From Rhodoblastus sp. (GTDB lineage: Bacteria; Pseudomonadota; Alphaproteobacteria; Rhizobiales; Beijerinckiaceae): a stretch of DNA of 64,000 nucleotides. The DNA lies in contig NZ_JAGRPM010000057.1 in the NCBI RefSeq assembly GCF_019449565.1, forward strand, positions 116,001 to 180,000. The letters run 5' to 3'. Below, piece after piece: positions 9,118 to 21,700 of the stretch; positions within the stretch are counted from its first letter, which is position 1; each line of letters begins with the position of its first letter. The position numbers were made by a program, and so were the translations under genes. The notes under the pieces were generated by a model. The model was not told the origin of the DNA. It saw only the letters and a list, made by a program, of their open reading frames with translations, and did not search any database.

Positions 9118-10213
9118 TGTTTTCGCTCACGCCGATCAGCCGCCGCCGCCTCGAAGTCTTCAAGCGTAACCGGCGCGGCTTCTTCGCCTTCTGGATCTTC
9201 ATCATCGCCTTCGTCGCCTCGCTCGGCGCCGAATTCATCGCCAATGACAAGCCGATCCTCGTCTCCTACAAGGGCGAGCTGTTGTTCCCGGCGCTGGTCG
9301 ATTACCCGGAAGACAAATTCGGCGGCTTCCTCGCCGAGACCGACTACCGCGACCCGGTCATCTTCAAGGAAATCGAGGCAAACGGCTGGCTGTTGTGGCC
9401 GCCGATCCGCTATTCCTACAATACCCACAACCTCGCTTTGCCCACGCCCGCGCCGTCGCCCCCGACCTGGTCGCTGACCAATGAGCAATGCTCTCACGGC
9501 AAAACCTTCGCGGGGGAGCCGGCGCAGAATTGCAGCCAGATTGAATGGAACTGGCTCGGCACCGACGATCAGGGCCGCGACGTGGTGGCGCGGCTGATCT
9601 ATGGCTTCCGGATTTCCGTGCTGTTCGGCCTGCTGCTCGCGGGCATTTCCTCTTTCGTCGGCGTCGCCGCAGGCGCGATCCAGGGCTATTTCGGCGGCTG
9701 GACCGACCTGATCTTCCAACGCTTCATAGAAATCTGGTCGTCGCTGCCAAGCCTCTACCTGCTGATCATTCTGTCGGCCATCGTGACGCCGAGCTTCTTC
9801 GTGCTGCTGTTCATTCTGCTCGCCTTTTCCTGGGTCAATCTGGTCCATGTCGTTCGCGCCGAATTTTTGCGCGCGCGCAATTTCGATTACGTCCGCGCAG
9901 CGCGGGCGCTCGGACTGTCCAATCGCAAGATCATGGTCAAGCATGTGCTGCCCAACGCCATGGTGGCGACGCTGACCTTCCTGCCCTTCATTCTCAATTC
10001 CTCGATCACCACCTTGACCTCGCTGGACTTTCTGGGCTTCGGCCTGCCGCCCGGCTCGCCTTCGCTCGGAGAACTGCTGTTGCAGGGCAAGAGCAATCTG
10101 CAAGCGCCCTGGCTTGGCCTCTCCGGCTTCGCGGTGATCGCCGTCACGCTGTCGCTGCTCGTCTTCACCGGCGAGGCCTTGCGCGACGCCTTCGATCCGA
10201 GAAAGGGCTTTTG

Positions 10214-10214
<1 letters not shown>
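9117..10214 (+). CDS. yejE: ABC transporter permease (YejE-like)
   Basis: 365 aa. The start is the ATG in TGATG overlapping the yejB stop; the same frame stays open far upstream but only through the antisense-like reading of yejB. It has an N-terminal membrane helix followed by a large periplasmic segment (about residues 40-140), typical of YejE, then a DppC/OppC-like core with WLGTDDQGRDV and the EAA loop RAARALGLSNRKIMVKHVLPNA. Pairs with YejB. The stop overlaps the yejF ATG, so translation of the operon is likely coupled. Confidence 0.94.
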
Positions 10215-11836
<1,622 letters not shown>

Positions 11837-11842
11837 GCCCGA

Positions 11843-12811
11843 TCACGCCACGCCGGCGCGCAGAAGATCGTGGATGTGCAGGATGCCGGCCGGCTTGCCT
11901 TCATCGAGGATGAACAGCACCGTGATCTTCCTGCGGTTCATCACTTCCAGCGCCGAGGAGGCGAGCGACCCGAGCGGCGCTGTGAGCGGCGCGCGGGTCA
12001 TGATCTTCGCCGGCGGCTGGTCCTGCATCCGGTCGGTCCAGTGACGGCGCAAGTCGCCATCAGTGATGATGCCCGCGAGGCGCCCCTCGCCATCCACCAG
12101 CCCGACGCAGCCGAATCTTTTGCCGGTCATGGTGAGGATGACGTCGCTCATGGAGGCCTGTTCCGGCAGCAGGGGCATGTCGAGGCCCTTGTGCATCAGC
12201 TCGTCCACCCTGTGCAGGCGCGAGCCGAGCTTGCCGCCCGGATGGAACTGGCGGAAATCCTGCGCCGAAAAGCCGCGATCCTCAATCAGCGCCACGGCGA
12301 GCGCGTCGCCGAGCACGAGCTGGATGGTGGTGGAGGTCGTCGGCGCGAGGCCGTTGGGGCAGGCCTCCTCGACCAGCGGCAGCTCCAGCAGAATATCGGC
12401 GGCGCGGCCGAGCGCGCTGTCGCGCCGCGAGGCGGCGGCGATCAGGGGAATGGCGAAACGCTTGGAATATTCGATCAGGTCGGCAAGCTCGGCCGTCTCG
12501 CCGGACCAGGAAAAGGCCAGCACAACGTCATCCGTCGTCACCATGCCGAGATCGCCATGACTCGCCTCGGCGGGATGCAGGAAGAAGGCGGGCGTGCCAG
12601 TGGAGGCCAGCGTCGCGGCGACCTTGCGTCCGATGTGGCCGCTCTTGCCCATGCCGCTGACGATGACTTTTCCGCGCGCCGCTTTGATCGTGGCGATGGC
12701 TTTTTCCAGGGCTTCGCCCAATTCGCCGTCGAGCGCCGCGCGCAGTTTGGCGACGCCGGCCTCTTCGATTTCGACGCTTCTCCGGGCGGCTTCAAGCGCG
12801 ACGCGATTCAT
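11843..12811 (-). CDS. kdsD: D-arabinose 5-phosphate isomerase (KpsF/GutQ/KdsD family)
   Basis: 322 aa. An N-terminal SIS sugar-isomerase domain (GMGKSGHIGRK, PAEASHGDLGM, SWSGETAEL) is followed by two CBS domains (from about residue 200, including FGCVGLVDGEGRLAGIITDGD). It interconverts ribulose 5-phosphate and arabinose 5-phosphate, the first step to KDO for lipopolysaccharide. I use the ATG at 12811 because the family begins near here; an upstream extension to 12922 is arginine-rich and non-conserved. The divergent neighbour at 12874 is a small YjbR-like gene. Confidence 0.94.
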   Translation of the reverse strand: MNRVALEAARRSVEIEEAGVAKLRAALDGELGEALEKAIATIKAARGKVIVSGMGKSGHIGRKVAATLASTGTPAFFLHPAEASHGDLGMVTTDDVVLAFSWSGETAELADLIEYSKRFAIPLIAAASRRDSALGRAADILLELPLVEEACPNGLAPTTSTTIQLVLGDALAVALIEDRGFSAQDFRQFHPGGKLGSRLHRVDELMHKGLDMPLLPEQASMSDVILTMTGKRFGCVGLVDGEGRLAGIITDGDLRRHWTDRMQDQPPAKIMTRAPLTAPLGSLASSALEVMNRRKITVLFILDEGKPAGILHIHDLLRAGVA

Positions 12812-12873
12812 GGCATCCCCTATTGTGCGGGCGAAATCCCTATAACATCGCCGCCAAGACGGCAAATGAGGCC

Positions 12874-13233
12874 ATGACCTACGAAGAATACAACGCATTC
12901 TGCTCCGCTTTGCCCGCGACAACCTATGTCATGCAATGGGGCGGATCCCATGTCTGGAAGGTCGGCGGCAAGGTGTTTTGTATCGGCGGCGGGAGCGAAG
13001 ACGCCCCGGCTTATTCCTTCAAGGTCAGCGAGATCGCCTTCATGATCCTGCCCGAGCAGGCAGGCTTTCGCCCAGCGCCTTATCTCGCCTCGCGCGGGCT
13101 GAAATGGATCGAGGCGCGGGCGGGGATTGTCGCGCAAGACGAATTGCGCGAATTGATCCACGCATCCTATCGTCTCGTGCTTGGCGGCCTCAGCCGAAAG
13201 AAGCGGCGCGAACTGGGGCTCGATGGGATTTAG
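12874..13233 (+). CDS. MmcQ/YjbR family protein
   Basis: 119 aa. It follows the MmcQ/YjbR pattern: an aromatic-rich start (MTYEEYNAF), then HVWKVGGKVFCI, FKVSEIAFMIL and a C-terminal basic helix (LSRKKRREL). Members share a CyaY-like fold and some are described as DNA-binding; the true role is not known. GAGG four nt before the ATG sets the start. It is followed after 10 nt by a flavin-type oxidase-family gene, so the two may be cotranscribed. Confidence 0.8.
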   Translation: MTYEEYNAFCSALPATTYVMQWGGSHVWKVGGKVFCIGGGSEDAPAYSFKVSEIAFMILPEQAGFRPAPYLASRGLKWIEARAGIVAQDELRELIHASYRLVLGGLSRKKRRELGLDGI

Positions 13234-13243
13234 GGAGCGACCG

Positions 13244-13792
13244 ATGGCCAAGAGGCATGACGAGATCGACGCGAAATTGAAAGATTTCATCGACGCCCAA
13301 AAGATTTTTTTCGTCGCCACCGCCGGGCCGGAGGGCCGGGTCAATCTCAGCCCAAAGGGCCTAGATGGGACCTTCGCGGTGCTCGGCCCGCGCCGCGTCG
13401 CCTTTCTCAACCTGACCGGCAGCGGCAACGAAACGGCCGCGCATCTGCGCCTCAGCGATCGCATCACCTTGATGTTCTGCGGCTTTTCCGGCCCGCCGAA
13501 CATACTGCGGCTTTACGGAAAAGGCAGGACCATCGGCGCCGGCCGCCCCGGCTTTGACAAATTCGCAGGCCATTTCGCCGAACTGCCGGGCGCGAGACAG
13601 ATCGTCGATGTGGCAGTCGAGGAAATCATCACATCTTGCGGCTTCGGCGTGCCCTTGATGGAGTTCGCCGGCCAGCGCGACACGCTGGTCAAATGGGCGG
13701 AAAAGAAGGGCGAGGACGGCATAAACGACTATTGGCGGGAGAAGAACGCGCTGAGTTTCGACGGCCTGCCCACCGGCCTGCTCGACGATTGA
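13244..13792 (+). CDS. Pyridoxamine 5'-phosphate oxidase family protein
   Basis: 182 aa with a split beta-barrel FMN-binding fold: [18 protein letters not shown] near the N terminus and [19 protein letters not shown], the usual flavin/phosphate contacts of this family. It is not canonical PdxH; the family also includes general stress and heme-utilisation proteins, so the substrate is unclear. GGGAG before the ATG at 13244 fixes the start. Probably cotranscribed with the YjbR-like gene upstream. Confidence 0.82.
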   Translation: MAKRHDEIDAKLKDFIDAQKIFFVATAGPEGRVNLSPKGLDGTFAVLGPRRVAFLNLTGSGNETAAHLRLSDRITLMFCGFSGPPNILRLYGKGRTIGAGRPGFDKFAGHFAELPGARQIVDVAVEEIITSCGFGVPLMEFAGQRDTLVKWAEKKGEDGINDYWREKNALSFDGLPTGLLDD

Positions 13793-13807
13793 CGGGGTCG
13801 CGCGGCC

Positions 13808-13836
13808 TTGCGCCGAGATGGGCTTTGGACTATATA
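13808..13836 (+). promoter_or_regulatory. Probable housekeeping promoter of the rimP-nusA-infB operon
   Basis: TTGCGC and TATATA hexamers with an exact 17-nt spacer lie about 130 bp upstream of rimP, directly behind the preceding gene. The match is good for a sigma-70-type promoter; the start site is inferred. Confidence 0.6.
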
Positions 13837-13880
13837 GCGTTCAGTCAGCATCTTCGTCATGGCCTGTAAGGGCCGCGCGG

Positions 13881-13912
13881 GAGTGGGGCCCAGGCGGGAC
13901 CCGCTCTTTTTT
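13881..13912 (+). terminator. Terminator-like hairpin in the rimP leader (possible attenuator)
   Basis: Stem GAGTGGG / CCCGCTC (one G-T pair) followed by six T residues. It lies between the promoter and rimP, so it would end transcription before the operon unless read through. NusA, encoded downstream, acts on such sites, which makes autoregulation plausible. Confidence 0.5.
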
Positions 13913-13967
13913 GTTTTCCCGGCTTGTTTGTTATTCGCGACTTGCCGGACCCATTCGGAACAACCAT

Positions 13968-14789
13968 TTGAACCAAACGCAGGACTCAGACGCCCAAATT
14001 GCGCAGGATCTCGACGCGCCGCTCCAGACCGTGGATGCGCCGCTGGATGAGGCGCGCTTCGTCGAAGAGACCGGCGTCGCCGCGCGGATCGCCGCGCTGA
14101 GCGAGCGAGTGCTGAATTCAATGGGCTACCGCCTGGTGCGGGTCAAAGTGATGTCGGGACAGGGAACCACCGTCCAGATTATGGCCGAGCGGCCCGACGG
14201 GTCGCTCACCATTGACGATTGTGAAGAGATCCACGACGCCTTGTCGCCGGTGATCGACGTCGAGGACCCGATCAAACAGGCCTATCGGCTGGAAATTTCC
14301 TCGCCGGGCCTCGACCGCCCGCTCGTGCGAGCCTCGGATTTCCGCCGCGCGCTCGGCAAGGAAGCCCGCATCGAACTGGCCCACGCGCATGTGAGCGGCC
14401 GCAAGCGTTTTCGCGGGCCGATCCGCGCCGTCGAGGGCGTGGGACGTGATTGCGTCCTGACCATCGAGCGGCCGGACGCCGGCCCCGACGAGGAAAAGCT
14501 GCCGAAACTGGCCCTGCGCGACCTCGACGAGGCCAAGCTGGTGCTCACCGAGGCGCTGATCCGAGAATCCCTTCGCGCCGCCAAGGCTTTGGCGCAGGGC
14601 GACGGCGGGGCCGAGGGCGAGGAAGGCCTTGACGGGGACGCGCCACAGAAAACTGCGGCGGCGCCACGTAAAAAAGGCTTCGGCGCGAGCACGAAATCGA
14701 AACCCGTCCTCCCGGCTGGCGTACGGGCGCAATTCAAAAAAGGCGGCGGCGGCAAGAACCCTTCGGTCCGCCGTCCAACAAGCAAATAA
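13968..14789 (+). CDS. rimP: Ribosome maturation factor RimP
   Basis: 273 aa. RimP assists assembly of the 30S subunit. The core (about residues 30-190) shows the family motifs [26 protein letters not shown] and [14 protein letters not shown]. The C-terminal ~80 residues are a basic, low-complexity tail (alanine/lysine/glycine-rich) seen in several alphaproteobacterial RimP proteins. The start is taken as TTG at 13968, with GGAA 7 nt upstream; no ATG is suitably placed. First gene of the rimP-nusA-ylxR-infB operon. Confidence 0.93.
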   Translation: MNQTQDSDAQIAQDLDAPLQTVDAPLDEARFVEETGVAARIAALSERVLNSMGYRLVRVKVMSGQGTTVQIMAERPDGSLTIDDCEEIHDALSPVIDVEDPIKQAYRLEISSPGLDRPLVRASDFRRALGKEARIELAHAHVSGRKRFRGPIRAVEGVGRDCVLTIERPDAGPDEEKLPKLALRDLDEAKLVLTEALIRESLRAAKALAQGDGGAEGEEGLDGDAPQKTAAAPRKKGFGASTKSKPVLPAGVRAQFKKGGGGKNPSVRRPTSK

Positions 14790-14810
14790 CGACTTATCAG
14801 GAGAACACCC

Positions 14811-16421
14811 ATGGCCGTCAGCGCCAACCGGCTTGAACTTTTGCAGATCGCCGACGCCGTCGCGCGCGACAAGTCGATCGACCGCTCGATCGTGCTCGCG
14901 TCCATGGAAGACGCCATGCAGAAGGCGGCGCGCTCCCGCTATGGCCAGGAAACCGAGGTCCGCGCCGAGATCAATCCGCGCACCGGCGAAGTGCGTTATT
15001 CCCGCCTGATGCTGGTCGTCGACCAGATCGAGAACGACGCCACCCAGATCCTGCTCGCCGACGCCCGCAAGCGCAATCCGGCCGCGCAGGTCGGCGACTG
15101 GATCGCCGAGACCCTGCCGCCGATCGAATTCGGCCGCATCGCCGCGCAATCCGCCAAGCAGGTCATCGTACAGAAGGTGCGCGAGGCCGAGCGCGACCGC
15201 CAGTACGAGGAATTCAAGGACCGCATCGGCGACGTCATCAACGGCGTGGTCAAGCGCGTCGAATATGGCAATGTCATCGTCGATCTCGGCCGCTCCGAGG
15301 CGATCATCCGCCGCGATGAAATGATCCCGCGCGAATTGTTCCGCCCCGGCGACCGCGTGCGCGCCTATGTCTATGACGTGCGCCGCGAGCAGCGCGGGCC
15401 GCAGATCTTCCTTTCGCGCACCCATCCGCAGTTCATGGCCAAGCTGTTCCAGCAGGAAGTGCCGGAAATCTACGACGGCGTGATCGAGGTGCGCTCGGTC
15501 GCCCGCGATCCCGGCTCGCGCGCCAAGATCGCCGTGACCTCGCGCGATTCCTCGATCGATCCGGTCGGCGCCTGCGTCGGCATGCGCGGCTCGCGCGTGC
15601 AGGCGGTCGTCAATGAATTGCAGGGCGAGAAAATCGACATCATCCCCTGGTCGGCCGACGCCGCGACCTTCATCGTCAATGCGCTTCAGCCGGCGGAAGT
15701 CGTCAAGGTGGTGCTGGACGAGGACAGCTCGCGCATCGAGGTCGTCGTGCCGGACGATCAGCTGTCGCTGGCCATCGGCCGCCGCGGCCAGAACGTGCGC
15801 CTCGCCTCGCAGCTCACGGGCTGGGATATCGACATCCTGACCGAGGCCGAGGAATCCGAGCGCCGCCAGAAGGAATTCATCGAGCGCACCCAGTCCTTCA
15901 TGCAGGCGCTCGACGTGGACGAAGTCGTCGGCCAGCTGCTGGCCTCGGAAGGCTTTCGCAGCGTCGACGAACTCGCTTATGTCGATACCTCCGAAGTCGC
16001 GGCGATTGAAGGCTTCGACGCCGACACCGCCGAGGAAATCCAGAACCGCGCCCGTGAATATCTGGCCCGCGTCGAGGCGGAGCAGGACGCCCGCCGCATT
16101 GAACTTGGCGTGTCGGACGAATTGCGCGAGATCGAAGGCGTCACCACCGCCATGCTGGTGAAATTCGGCGAGAACGAGGTCAAGACGATCGAGGATCTCG
16201 CCGGTTGCGCCACCGACGATCTGGTTGGCTGGACCGAGAAGCGGAATGGCGAAAACGTGCGGACCGAAGGCTTCCTCGACGGTCTCGACGTGAGCCGCGA
16301 CGAGGCCGAGGCCATCGTCATGCGCGCCCGCGTCAAGATGGGCTGGGTCGATGAGGCCGATCTCGCCGCCCCGGCGGAAGACGAGGCCGCTGAAACTGAA
16401 CAGGACGGCGAGACCGCGTGA
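14811..16421 (+). CDS. nusA: Transcription termination/antitermination factor NusA
   Basis: 536 aa. Order of parts: N-terminal RNA-polymerase-binding domain (residues 1-130), S1 domain (about 135-200), two KH domains ([18 protein letters not shown] and [15 protein letters not shown]), then two helix-hairpin-helix acidic repeats (about residues 365-430 and 440-500) as in long proteobacterial NusA. The end is strongly acidic. It modulates pausing, termination and antitermination. AGGAG upstream of the ATG supports the start. Confidence 0.97.
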   Translation: MAVSANRLELLQIADAVARDKSIDRSIVLASMEDAMQKAARSRYGQETEVRAEINPRTGEVRYSRLMLVVDQIENDATQILLADARKRNPAAQVGDWIAETLPPIEFGRIAAQSAKQVIVQKVREAERDRQYEEFKDRIGDVINGVVKRVEYGNVIVDLGRSEAIIRRDEMIPRELFRPGDRVRAYVYDVRREQRGPQIFLSRTHPQFMAKLFQQEVPEIYDGVIEVRSVARDPGSRAKIAVTSRDSSIDPVGACVGMRGSRVQAVVNELQGEKIDIIPWSADAATFIVNALQPAEVVKVVLDEDSSRIEVVVPDDQLSLAIGRRGQNVRLASQLTGWDIDILTEAEESERRQKEFIERTQSFMQALDVDEVVGQLLASEGFRSVDELAYVDTSEVAAIEGFDADTAEEIQNRAREYLARVEAEQDARRIELGVSDELREIEGVTTAMLVKFGENEVKTIEDLAGCATDDLVGWTEKRNGENVRTEGFLDGLDVSRDEAEAIVMRARVKMGWVDEADLAAPAEDEAAETEQDGETA

Positions 16422-16442
16422 TGCGCGGCCGCGAGAAAGGGC

Positions 16443-17213
16443 ATGCTGGCTTTGACGCTGGAGACGAAACAGGATCTGGTCGCGCCCGTCGCCGCTCCCC
16501 GCAAGGGAGAGGCGCCGGAAGAGCGCACCTGCGTCGTCACGCGCCAGACCGGCGCGCCTGACGAGCTGATCCGCTTCGTCCTCGGCCCCGATCAGGCTGT
16601 CGTTCCAGATCTCAAGCGCAAATTGCCCGGACGCGGCGTCTGGGTCGGCTTGTCAAAGGCGCTGGTCGCCCAGGCCGTCAAGAAGCAGCTCTTCTCGCGC
16701 GGCTTGCGCGAAAAGGCTTTTGCTTCACCCGATCTTCCAGAGCTGATCGAGACGCTGATACGGCGCGACGCCGCTCAAGGGCTCGCGCTGGCCAACAAGG
16801 CCGGCCTCGTGACCACCGGCTTCGCCAAGGTCGAAAGCGCCATCGGCTCGGGCAAGATCGCCGCGCTGATTCATGCTGTCGACGGCGCGCCGGACGGCAA
16901 GCGCAAGCTGCGTCAGGCGCTGCGCCGCCGCTTCGGCGACAGCATGCCGCCGGACATCGATCTCCTCACCACGGATGAACTCGATTCCGCGCTCGGCCGC
17001 GGCAATGTGGTTCACGCCGCGCTGGGCATTGGCTCCGCGGCGAAGGTTTTTCTCGCTTCCGCACGGCGACTTGCGTTATATCGCGGCGACGGCGAAGCGG
17101 CGGCCCCTGACGGGGGCGAAGATTTGACAACGACCGAGGCTTTGGAGCAGGACTTCGAAGCCGATGGCGCGAACGGTCGAGACAGCAACGGGCGAGATTC
17201 CGGGGACGCATGA
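16443..17213 (+). CDS. YlxR-domain RNA-binding protein (DUF448)
   Basis: 256 aa. The N-terminal YlxR/DUF448 domain (about residues 25-100) has the signature [17 protein letters not shown] and PGRGVWV. The following ~100 residues ([19 protein letters not shown]) resemble an L7Ae-like RNA-binding fold, the usual alphaproteobacterial arrangement. The C-terminal tail is acidic. The position between nusA and infB is conserved in bacteria. The stop overlaps the infB ATG by 4 bp. The exact role is unknown, perhaps ribosome- or RNA-related. Confidence 0.9.
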   Translation: MLALTLETKQDLVAPVAAPRKGEAPEERTCVVTRQTGAPDELIRFVLGPDQAVVPDLKRKLPGRGVWVGLSKALVAQAVKKQLFSRGLREKAFASPDLPELIETLIRRDAAQGLALANKAGLVTTGFAKVESAIGSGKIAALIHAVDGAPDGKRKLRQALRRRFGDSMPPDIDLLTTDELDSALGRGNVVHAALGIGSAAKVFLASARRLALYRGDGEAAAPDGGEDLTTTEALEQDFEADGANGRDSNGRDSGDA

Positions 17214-19945
17214 GCGATATGAACGATTCTAACAATTCCGGCGACAAAACCCTGACCGTGCCTCCGACCAAGACCTTGTCGTTGAAGCGCCCGGTCGAGC
17301 AGGGAGTCGTGCGCCAGAGCTTCTCGCACGGCCGCACCAAGGCGGTTGTGGTGGAGAAGGTGAAGCGTCGCGCCCATGAAGCGCCGAAAGCGCCCGGCGC
17401 CACGGCCGCGCCCGCGCCGAGGCCGGCCGCCGCCGCGCCGACTCCCCCTGCCGCTCCTGTCCAGCAGAGCGCGCCCGCCCAGGCGCGCCCGCCGGTCAAG
17501 CCGACTCCGCCGCGCCCGCAGACCGGCGTCGTCCTCCGCACCTTGACTGATGACGAGCGCGACGCCCGCGCCCGCGCCCTGAACGACTCCCGCGTTCGTG
17601 AGGAAGAAGACCGCAAGCGCCAGGAGGCCGAGGCCCGCGCCCGCTCCGAGCGTGAAAACCGCGAACGCGCCGAGCGCGAAGCGGCGGAATCCCGCAAGAA
17701 GGAAGAAGAAACGCGCCTGCAGCGCGATCTGGAAGCCAAGCGCCGCGCCGAGGATGAGGCGCGCCGTCGCCTCACCCCGGGCGCCGCGCCCGCCGCTCCC
17801 GCCTCGACCGAGGGCGAGCATGGCCTGTCCCTGACCCCGTCGGGCAATTCGCGCCGTCCGCAGCAGATCGTCTTCAACACGCCCCGTCCCGCCGCCCCGG
17901 CCCCGTCGGCCACGCCGACCCCGGCCGCCGCCGAAGGCCGGACAACGCCCGCCGCTCCCGGCGCGGGCGCCCCCGCGCCGCTCGGCCTGCGCCGCACCCC
18001 GATCCAGCCCAAGCTCGCCGTGCCGGCCGTCAAGCCGGCGCGCGGCGCCGAAGCCAAGTCGCGTGGCCGCCTGACCGTCACCACCGCGCTCGCCAGCGAC
18101 GGCGAGGAGCGCACGCGCTCCGTCGCCGCCTTCCGTCGCCGCACCCAGCGCCTCAAGGGCGTCGTGGAGCAGAAGGAGCGCCTGTCGCGCGAAGTCGTCC
18201 TGCCTGAGACGATCACGATTCAGGAGCTCGCCAACCGCATGTCGGAACGCGGCGTGGACGTCATCAAGCTGTTGATGCGCCAGGGCCAGATGCACAAGAT
18301 CACCGACGTGATCGACGCCGACACCGCCGAACTGATCGCCTCCGAACTCGGCCACACCGTGAAGCGCGTGGCTGAATCCGACGTCGAGGAAGGCCTGTTC
18401 GACACGCCGGACGCCGAGGAGAGCCTCGTTTCGCGTCCGCCGGTCGTCACCATCATGGGCCATGTCGACCACGGCAAGACCTCGCTGCTCGACGCAATCC
18501 GCCAGGCCAATGTGGTCTCCGGCGAAGCCGGCGGCATCACCCAGCACATCGGCGCCTATCAGGTGCAGTCGCCGCTGGGCGGCAAGATCACCTTCATCGA
18601 CACCCCCGGCCATGCCGCCTTCACCGCCATGCGCGCCCGCGGCGCCAAGGTCACCGACATTGTCGTGCTGGTCGTGGCGGCCGATGACGGCGTGATGCCG
18701 CAGACGATCGAGGCCATCAGCCACGCCAAGGCGGCGGGCGTGCCGCTCATCGTCGCCATCAACAAGATCGACAAGCCCGACTCCAAGCCGGAGCGCGTCC
18801 GCGCCGAACTGCTGCAATATGAGGTGCAGGTCGAATCGCTGGGCGGCGACACGCTGGAAGTCGAGGTTTCGGCCAAGCAGAAGACCAATCTCGACAAGCT
18901 GCTCGAAGCCATTTCGCTACAGGCGGAAGTGCTCAACCTCAAGGCCGATCCCGAGCGCCCCGCCGAAGGCACCGTCATCGAGGCGCGCCTCGACCGCGGC
19001 CGCGGCCCGGTCGCGACCGTTCTGGTCCAGCGCGGCACGCTGGCCGTCGGCAATATCGTCGTCGCCGGCTCGCAATGGGGCCGCGTGCGCGCCCTGATCG
19101 ACGACAAGGGCGTCAATTGCGTCCATGCCGGCCCGTCCTTCCCGGCGGAAATCCTCGGCTTCGGCGGCGCGCCAGAAGCCGGCGACCGCGTCGCGGTCGT
19201 TGAGTCCGAAGCCCGCGCCCGCGAGATCACCGAATATCGCGAACGCCAGAAGCGCGATCAGGCCGCCGCGCGCGGCGGTTCGGCGCGCTCCTCGCTCGCC
19301 GACATGATGAGCCAGCTCAAGACTGCGGGCCGCAAGGAATTCCCGCTGGTCATCAAGGGCGACGTGCAAGGCTCGGTCGAAGCGATCTGCGCGGCGCTGG
19401 AGAAGCTTGGCACCGACGAAGTCGCGGCGCGCGTGGTCCACGCCGGCGTCGGCGGCATCACCGAATCCGACATCGCGCTCGGCGAAGCCTCCAAGGCCGC
19501 GGTCATCGGCTTCAACGTCCGAGCCCACAAGGAAGCGCGCGAGGCCTCGGAAAAGCTCGGCATCGAAATCCGCTATTACAACATCATCTACAATCTCGTG
19601 GACGATGTGAAAGCGGCCATGTCCGGCCTGCTCGCGCCGACCCTGCGCGAGACCATGCTCGGCAACGCCGAAATCCGCGAGGTCTTCACCATTACGAAGG
19701 TCGGCAAGGTCGCTGGCTGTCTCGTCACCGACGGCGTCGTCGAGCGCGGCCAGCACGTCCGCCTCATCCGCGACAATGTCGTGGTGCACGAGGGGAAGCT
19801 CTCGACCCTCAAGCGCTTCAAGGACGAGGTCAAGGAAGTCGCCTCCGGCCAGGAATGCGGCATGGCCTTCGAGAATTACCAGGACATGCGGCAGGGCGAC
19901 GTCATCGAGTGCTACCGCGTCGAGGAAATCAAGCGGAGTCTCTGA
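17210..19945 (+). CDS. infB: Translation initiation factor IF-2
   Basis: 911 aa. A long N-terminal region (residues about 60-290) is rich in alanine, proline and charged coiled-coil stretches ([13 protein letters not shown]) and varies between species. The IF2_N domain follows near residue 325 ([18 protein letters not shown]). The GTPase has GHVDHGKT at about residue 417, DTPGHAAF at about 464 and NKID at about 518. Domains II to IV complete the protein, the last binding initiator fMet-tRNA. It overlaps ylxR by 4 bp. A structured repeat begins 8 nt after its stop. Confidence 0.98.
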   Translation: MSDMNDSNNSGDKTLTVPPTKTLSLKRPVEQGVVRQSFSHGRTKAVVVEKVKRRAHEAPKAPGATAAPAPRPAAAAPTPPAAPVQQSAPAQARPPVKPTPPRPQTGVVLRTLTDDERDARARALNDSRVREEEDRKRQEAEARARSERENRERAEREAAESRKKEEETRLQRDLEAKRRAEDEARRRLTPGAAPAAPASTEGEHGLSLTPSGNSRRPQQIVFNTPRPAAPAPSATPTPAAAEGRTTPAAPGAGAPAPLGLRRTPIQPKLAVPAVKPARGAEAKSRGRLTVTTALASDGEERTRSVAAFRRRTQRLKGVVEQKERLSREVVLPETITIQELANRMSERGVDVIKLLMRQGQMHKITDVIDADTAELIASELGHTVKRVAESDVEEGLFDTPDAEESLVSRPPVVTIMGHVDHGKTSLLDAIRQANVVSGEAGGITQHIGAYQVQSPLGGKITFIDTPGHAAFTAMRARGAKVTDIVVLVVAADDGVMPQTIEAISHAKAAGVPLIVAINKIDKPDSKPERVRAELLQYEVQVESLGGDTLEVEVSAKQKTNLDKLLEAISLQAEVLNLKADPERPAEGTVIEARLDRGRGPVATVLVQRGTLAVGNIVVAGSQWGRVRALIDDKGVNCVHAGPSFPAEILGFGGAPEAGDRVAVVESEARAREITEYRERQKRDQAAARGGSARSSLADMMSQLKTAGRKEFPLVIKGDVQGSVEAICAALEKLGTDEVAARVVHAGVGGITESDIALGEASKAAVIGFNVRAHKEAREASEKLGIEIRYYNIIYNLVDDVKAAMSGLLAPTLRETMLGNAEIREVFTITKVGKVAGCLVTDGVVERGQHVRLIRDNVVVHEGKLSTLKRFKDEVKEVASGQECGMAFENYQDMRQGDVIECYRVEEIKRSL

Positions 19946-19952
19946 TAACATT

Positions 19953-20040
19953 GCCGAACCGCGATGCGGTTCGGCGCCCCTCGCATCAGCCGAAGGGCGT
20001 CCAAAGACGCCTGTCTTTCGACTGGCGTTTGGTCGCAGTC
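19953..20040. repeat. Structured intergenic repeat, copy A (behind infB)
   Basis: A perfect 10-bp inverted repeat (GCCGAACCGC / GCGGTTCGGC, 19953-19975) is followed by a 63-nt core (19978-20040). By eye about 55 of 64 aligned positions match the core of copy B at 33454-33517. Inside the core are two further small hairpins, one with a TTTC loop. The leading hairpin of copy B has a different sequence but is also perfect, so the pairing rather than the sequence is retained. Confidence 0.7.
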
Positions 20041-20048
20041 GCTCCCAT

Positions 20049-20081
20049 GCTCGTCCCGCGGGCCGAGCGGGAGGGACGAGC
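20049..20081. other. Inverted repeat between infB and rbfA
   Basis: Nine-bp perfect stem GCTCGTCCC / GGGACGAGC just after repeat copy A. No T-run follows on either strand, so it is not a canonical terminator; it may be part of the same structured unit or a mRNA processing site. Confidence 0.45.
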
Positions 20082-20151
20082 GAGCGCCCCTTCGCCAATA
20101 CGCAGAGATAATTGCCGCCGCTCAAGGCGGCGGCGCTCTCACGAGGCAAAA

Positions 20152-20607
20152 ATGTCCAGAATTCATCAAAAGGGCGGCGAGCCGAGCCAGCGCATGTTGC
20201 GTGTCGCCGAGCTGATCCGCCACGCCGTGGCGCAATTGCTGTCGCGCGGCGAAATCAACGATCCCGATCTCGCCGGGCTGGTCGTCACCGTACCCACGGT
20301 CAAGATGAGCCCCGATCTCAAGCTCGCCACCGTCTATGTCATGCCGCTCGGCGGCAAGGCGCAGGACCAGATCGTGACAATCCTTGAGCGCCACAAGAAA
20401 TATCTGCGCACCGAGGTCGCCCATCAGGTCAATCTGAAATATGCGCCGGAAATCCGCTTCCGGGTGGACGAATCCTTCGCCAACGCCGCCAAGATCGACG
20501 CCTTGCTGCAAACGGCCAAGGTCGCGCAGGATCTCGCCGCGCCCGGGCAAGACGGCTCGGAAGACGATCAGGGCGACGGCGCGGAAAAAGGGGACGACGC
20601 GCCGTGA
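20152..20607 (+). CDS. rbfA: Ribosome-binding factor A
   Basis: 151 aa. RbfA helps mature the 30S subunit near the 3' end of 16S rRNA precursor. The KH-like core is recognisable from [19 protein letters not shown] through [21 protein letters not shown] to the family end [12 protein letters not shown]. The last ~25 residues are acidic and disordered. GAGG before the ATG at 20152 sets the start; an upstream in-frame extension runs through the intergenic repeat and is rejected. Stop overlaps the truB start by 4 bp. Confidence 0.95.
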   Translation: MSRIHQKGGEPSQRMLRVAELIRHAVAQLLSRGEINDPDLAGLVVTVPTVKMSPDLKLATVYVMPLGGKAQDQIVTILERHKKYLRTEVAHQVNLKYAPEIRFRVDESFANAAKIDALLQTAKVAQDLAAPGQDGSEDDQGDGAEKGDDAP

Positions 20608-21509
20608 ACGCGCCGCGCTCCACCCGCGTCGAAGTCAATGGCTGGGTCGTGCTCGACAAGCCGGTCGGGCTGACCTCGACCCAGGCCGTCTCCCGGCTGA
20701 AGCGCCTGTTCAACGCCAAGAAGGCAGGCCACGCCGGCACCTTGGACCCGCTCGCTTCGGGCGTGCTGCCGATCGCCTTTGGCGAGGCGACCAAGACCGT
20801 GCCCTTCGTGCAGGACGGCGAAAAGGCCTATCGCTTCACCGTACAATGGGGCGTGGAGACCGACACCGACGACACCGAAGGCCATGCGGTCCAGACGAGC
20901 GACGCGCGGCCCGACCCCGCCGCCATCGCCGCTTTGCTGCCGAGCTTCACCGGCGAGATCATGCAGCGCCCGCCGGCCTTTTCGGCGATCAAGATCAATG
21001 GCGAGCGCGCCTATGATCTCGCCCGCGACGGCGAGACGGTCGATCTCGCGCCCCGCCCCATCACGATCCATGCGCTGCGGCTCGTCGCGGCGGACCGCGA
21101 CCAGGCGGTGCTGGAGGCCGAATGCGGCAAGGGCACCTATGTCCGCGCCATCGCCCGCGATCTCGGCCGCGCGCTCGGCTGCTACGGCCATGTGACCGCG
21201 CTGCGCCGCACCCGCGTCGGCCCGTTCAGCGAAGAGACCTCCGCGCCGCTGGCGGAATTACTGGAGGCGCCGGAACTGGCCCATGAAGACCTGCTCGGCG
21301 TCGAGGCTGGCCTGACGGAGCTGCCCTGCCTGTTGCTCGACCGCACGGCGGCGACCCGCGCCCGGCGCGGCCAGTCGGTCATCCTGCGCGGCCGCGACGC
21401 CCCGGCCGAAGGCGCCGCCTATGCCGTCTGCGGCGGCGTGGTGATCGCCTCCGGACAGGTTCAAGCCGGCGAGTTCGTCCCGAACCGCGTGTTCAACCTG
21501 CCGTTCTAA
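20604..21509 (+). CDS. truB: tRNA pseudouridine(55) synthase
   Basis: 301 aa. It makes pseudouridine 55 in the T-loop of tRNAs. The catalytic motif [13 protein letters not shown] holds the nucleophile Asp48, the same number as in the Escherichia coli enzyme. [13 protein letters not shown] is the second conserved region. Start overlaps the rbfA stop (ATGA), so the two are probably translated in series. The C-terminal ~60 residues form the usual accessory domain. Confidence 0.97.
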   Translation: MNAPRSTRVEVNGWVVLDKPVGLTSTQAVSRLKRLFNAKKAGHAGTLDPLASGVLPIAFGEATKTVPFVQDGEKAYRFTVQWGVETDTDDTEGHAVQTSDARPDPAAIAALLPSFTGEIMQRPPAFSAIKINGERAYDLARDGETVDLAPRPITIHALRLVAADRDQAVLEAECGKGTYVRAIARDLGRALGCYGHVTALRRTRVGPFSEETSAPLAELLEAPELAHEDLLGVEAGLTELPCLLLDRTAATRARRGQSVILRGRDAPAEGAAYAVCGGVVIASGQVQAGEFVPNRVFNLPF

Positions 21510-21700
21510 GCAAACCGGCCGCCATTAAAAGCCTCCTACGCGCGCAAAACGCCTTCGGGCTGGCCCCGCCACAATTTTCGTGTATAAGGCGCACTTCGCC
21601 GCCGGCTCGCGCTTGCGGCGGCGCTCGCGTTTGACCTCCCTGGACGACATCCCGGAGCGGCCCCACGCGCAGCGGTTCTTCAACAACGAAAGGACATTCG

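Noticed and set aside
17400..18060. Alanine/proline-rich stretches in infB as a possible repeat array
   Set aside because: Low-complexity coding sequence normal for the N terminus of IF-2; no regular DNA repeat unit.
17012..18817. 601-codon minus-strand frame opposite ylxR-infB
   Set aside because: Antisense shadow of infB; low-complexity Gly/Arg/Asp-rich product without family features.
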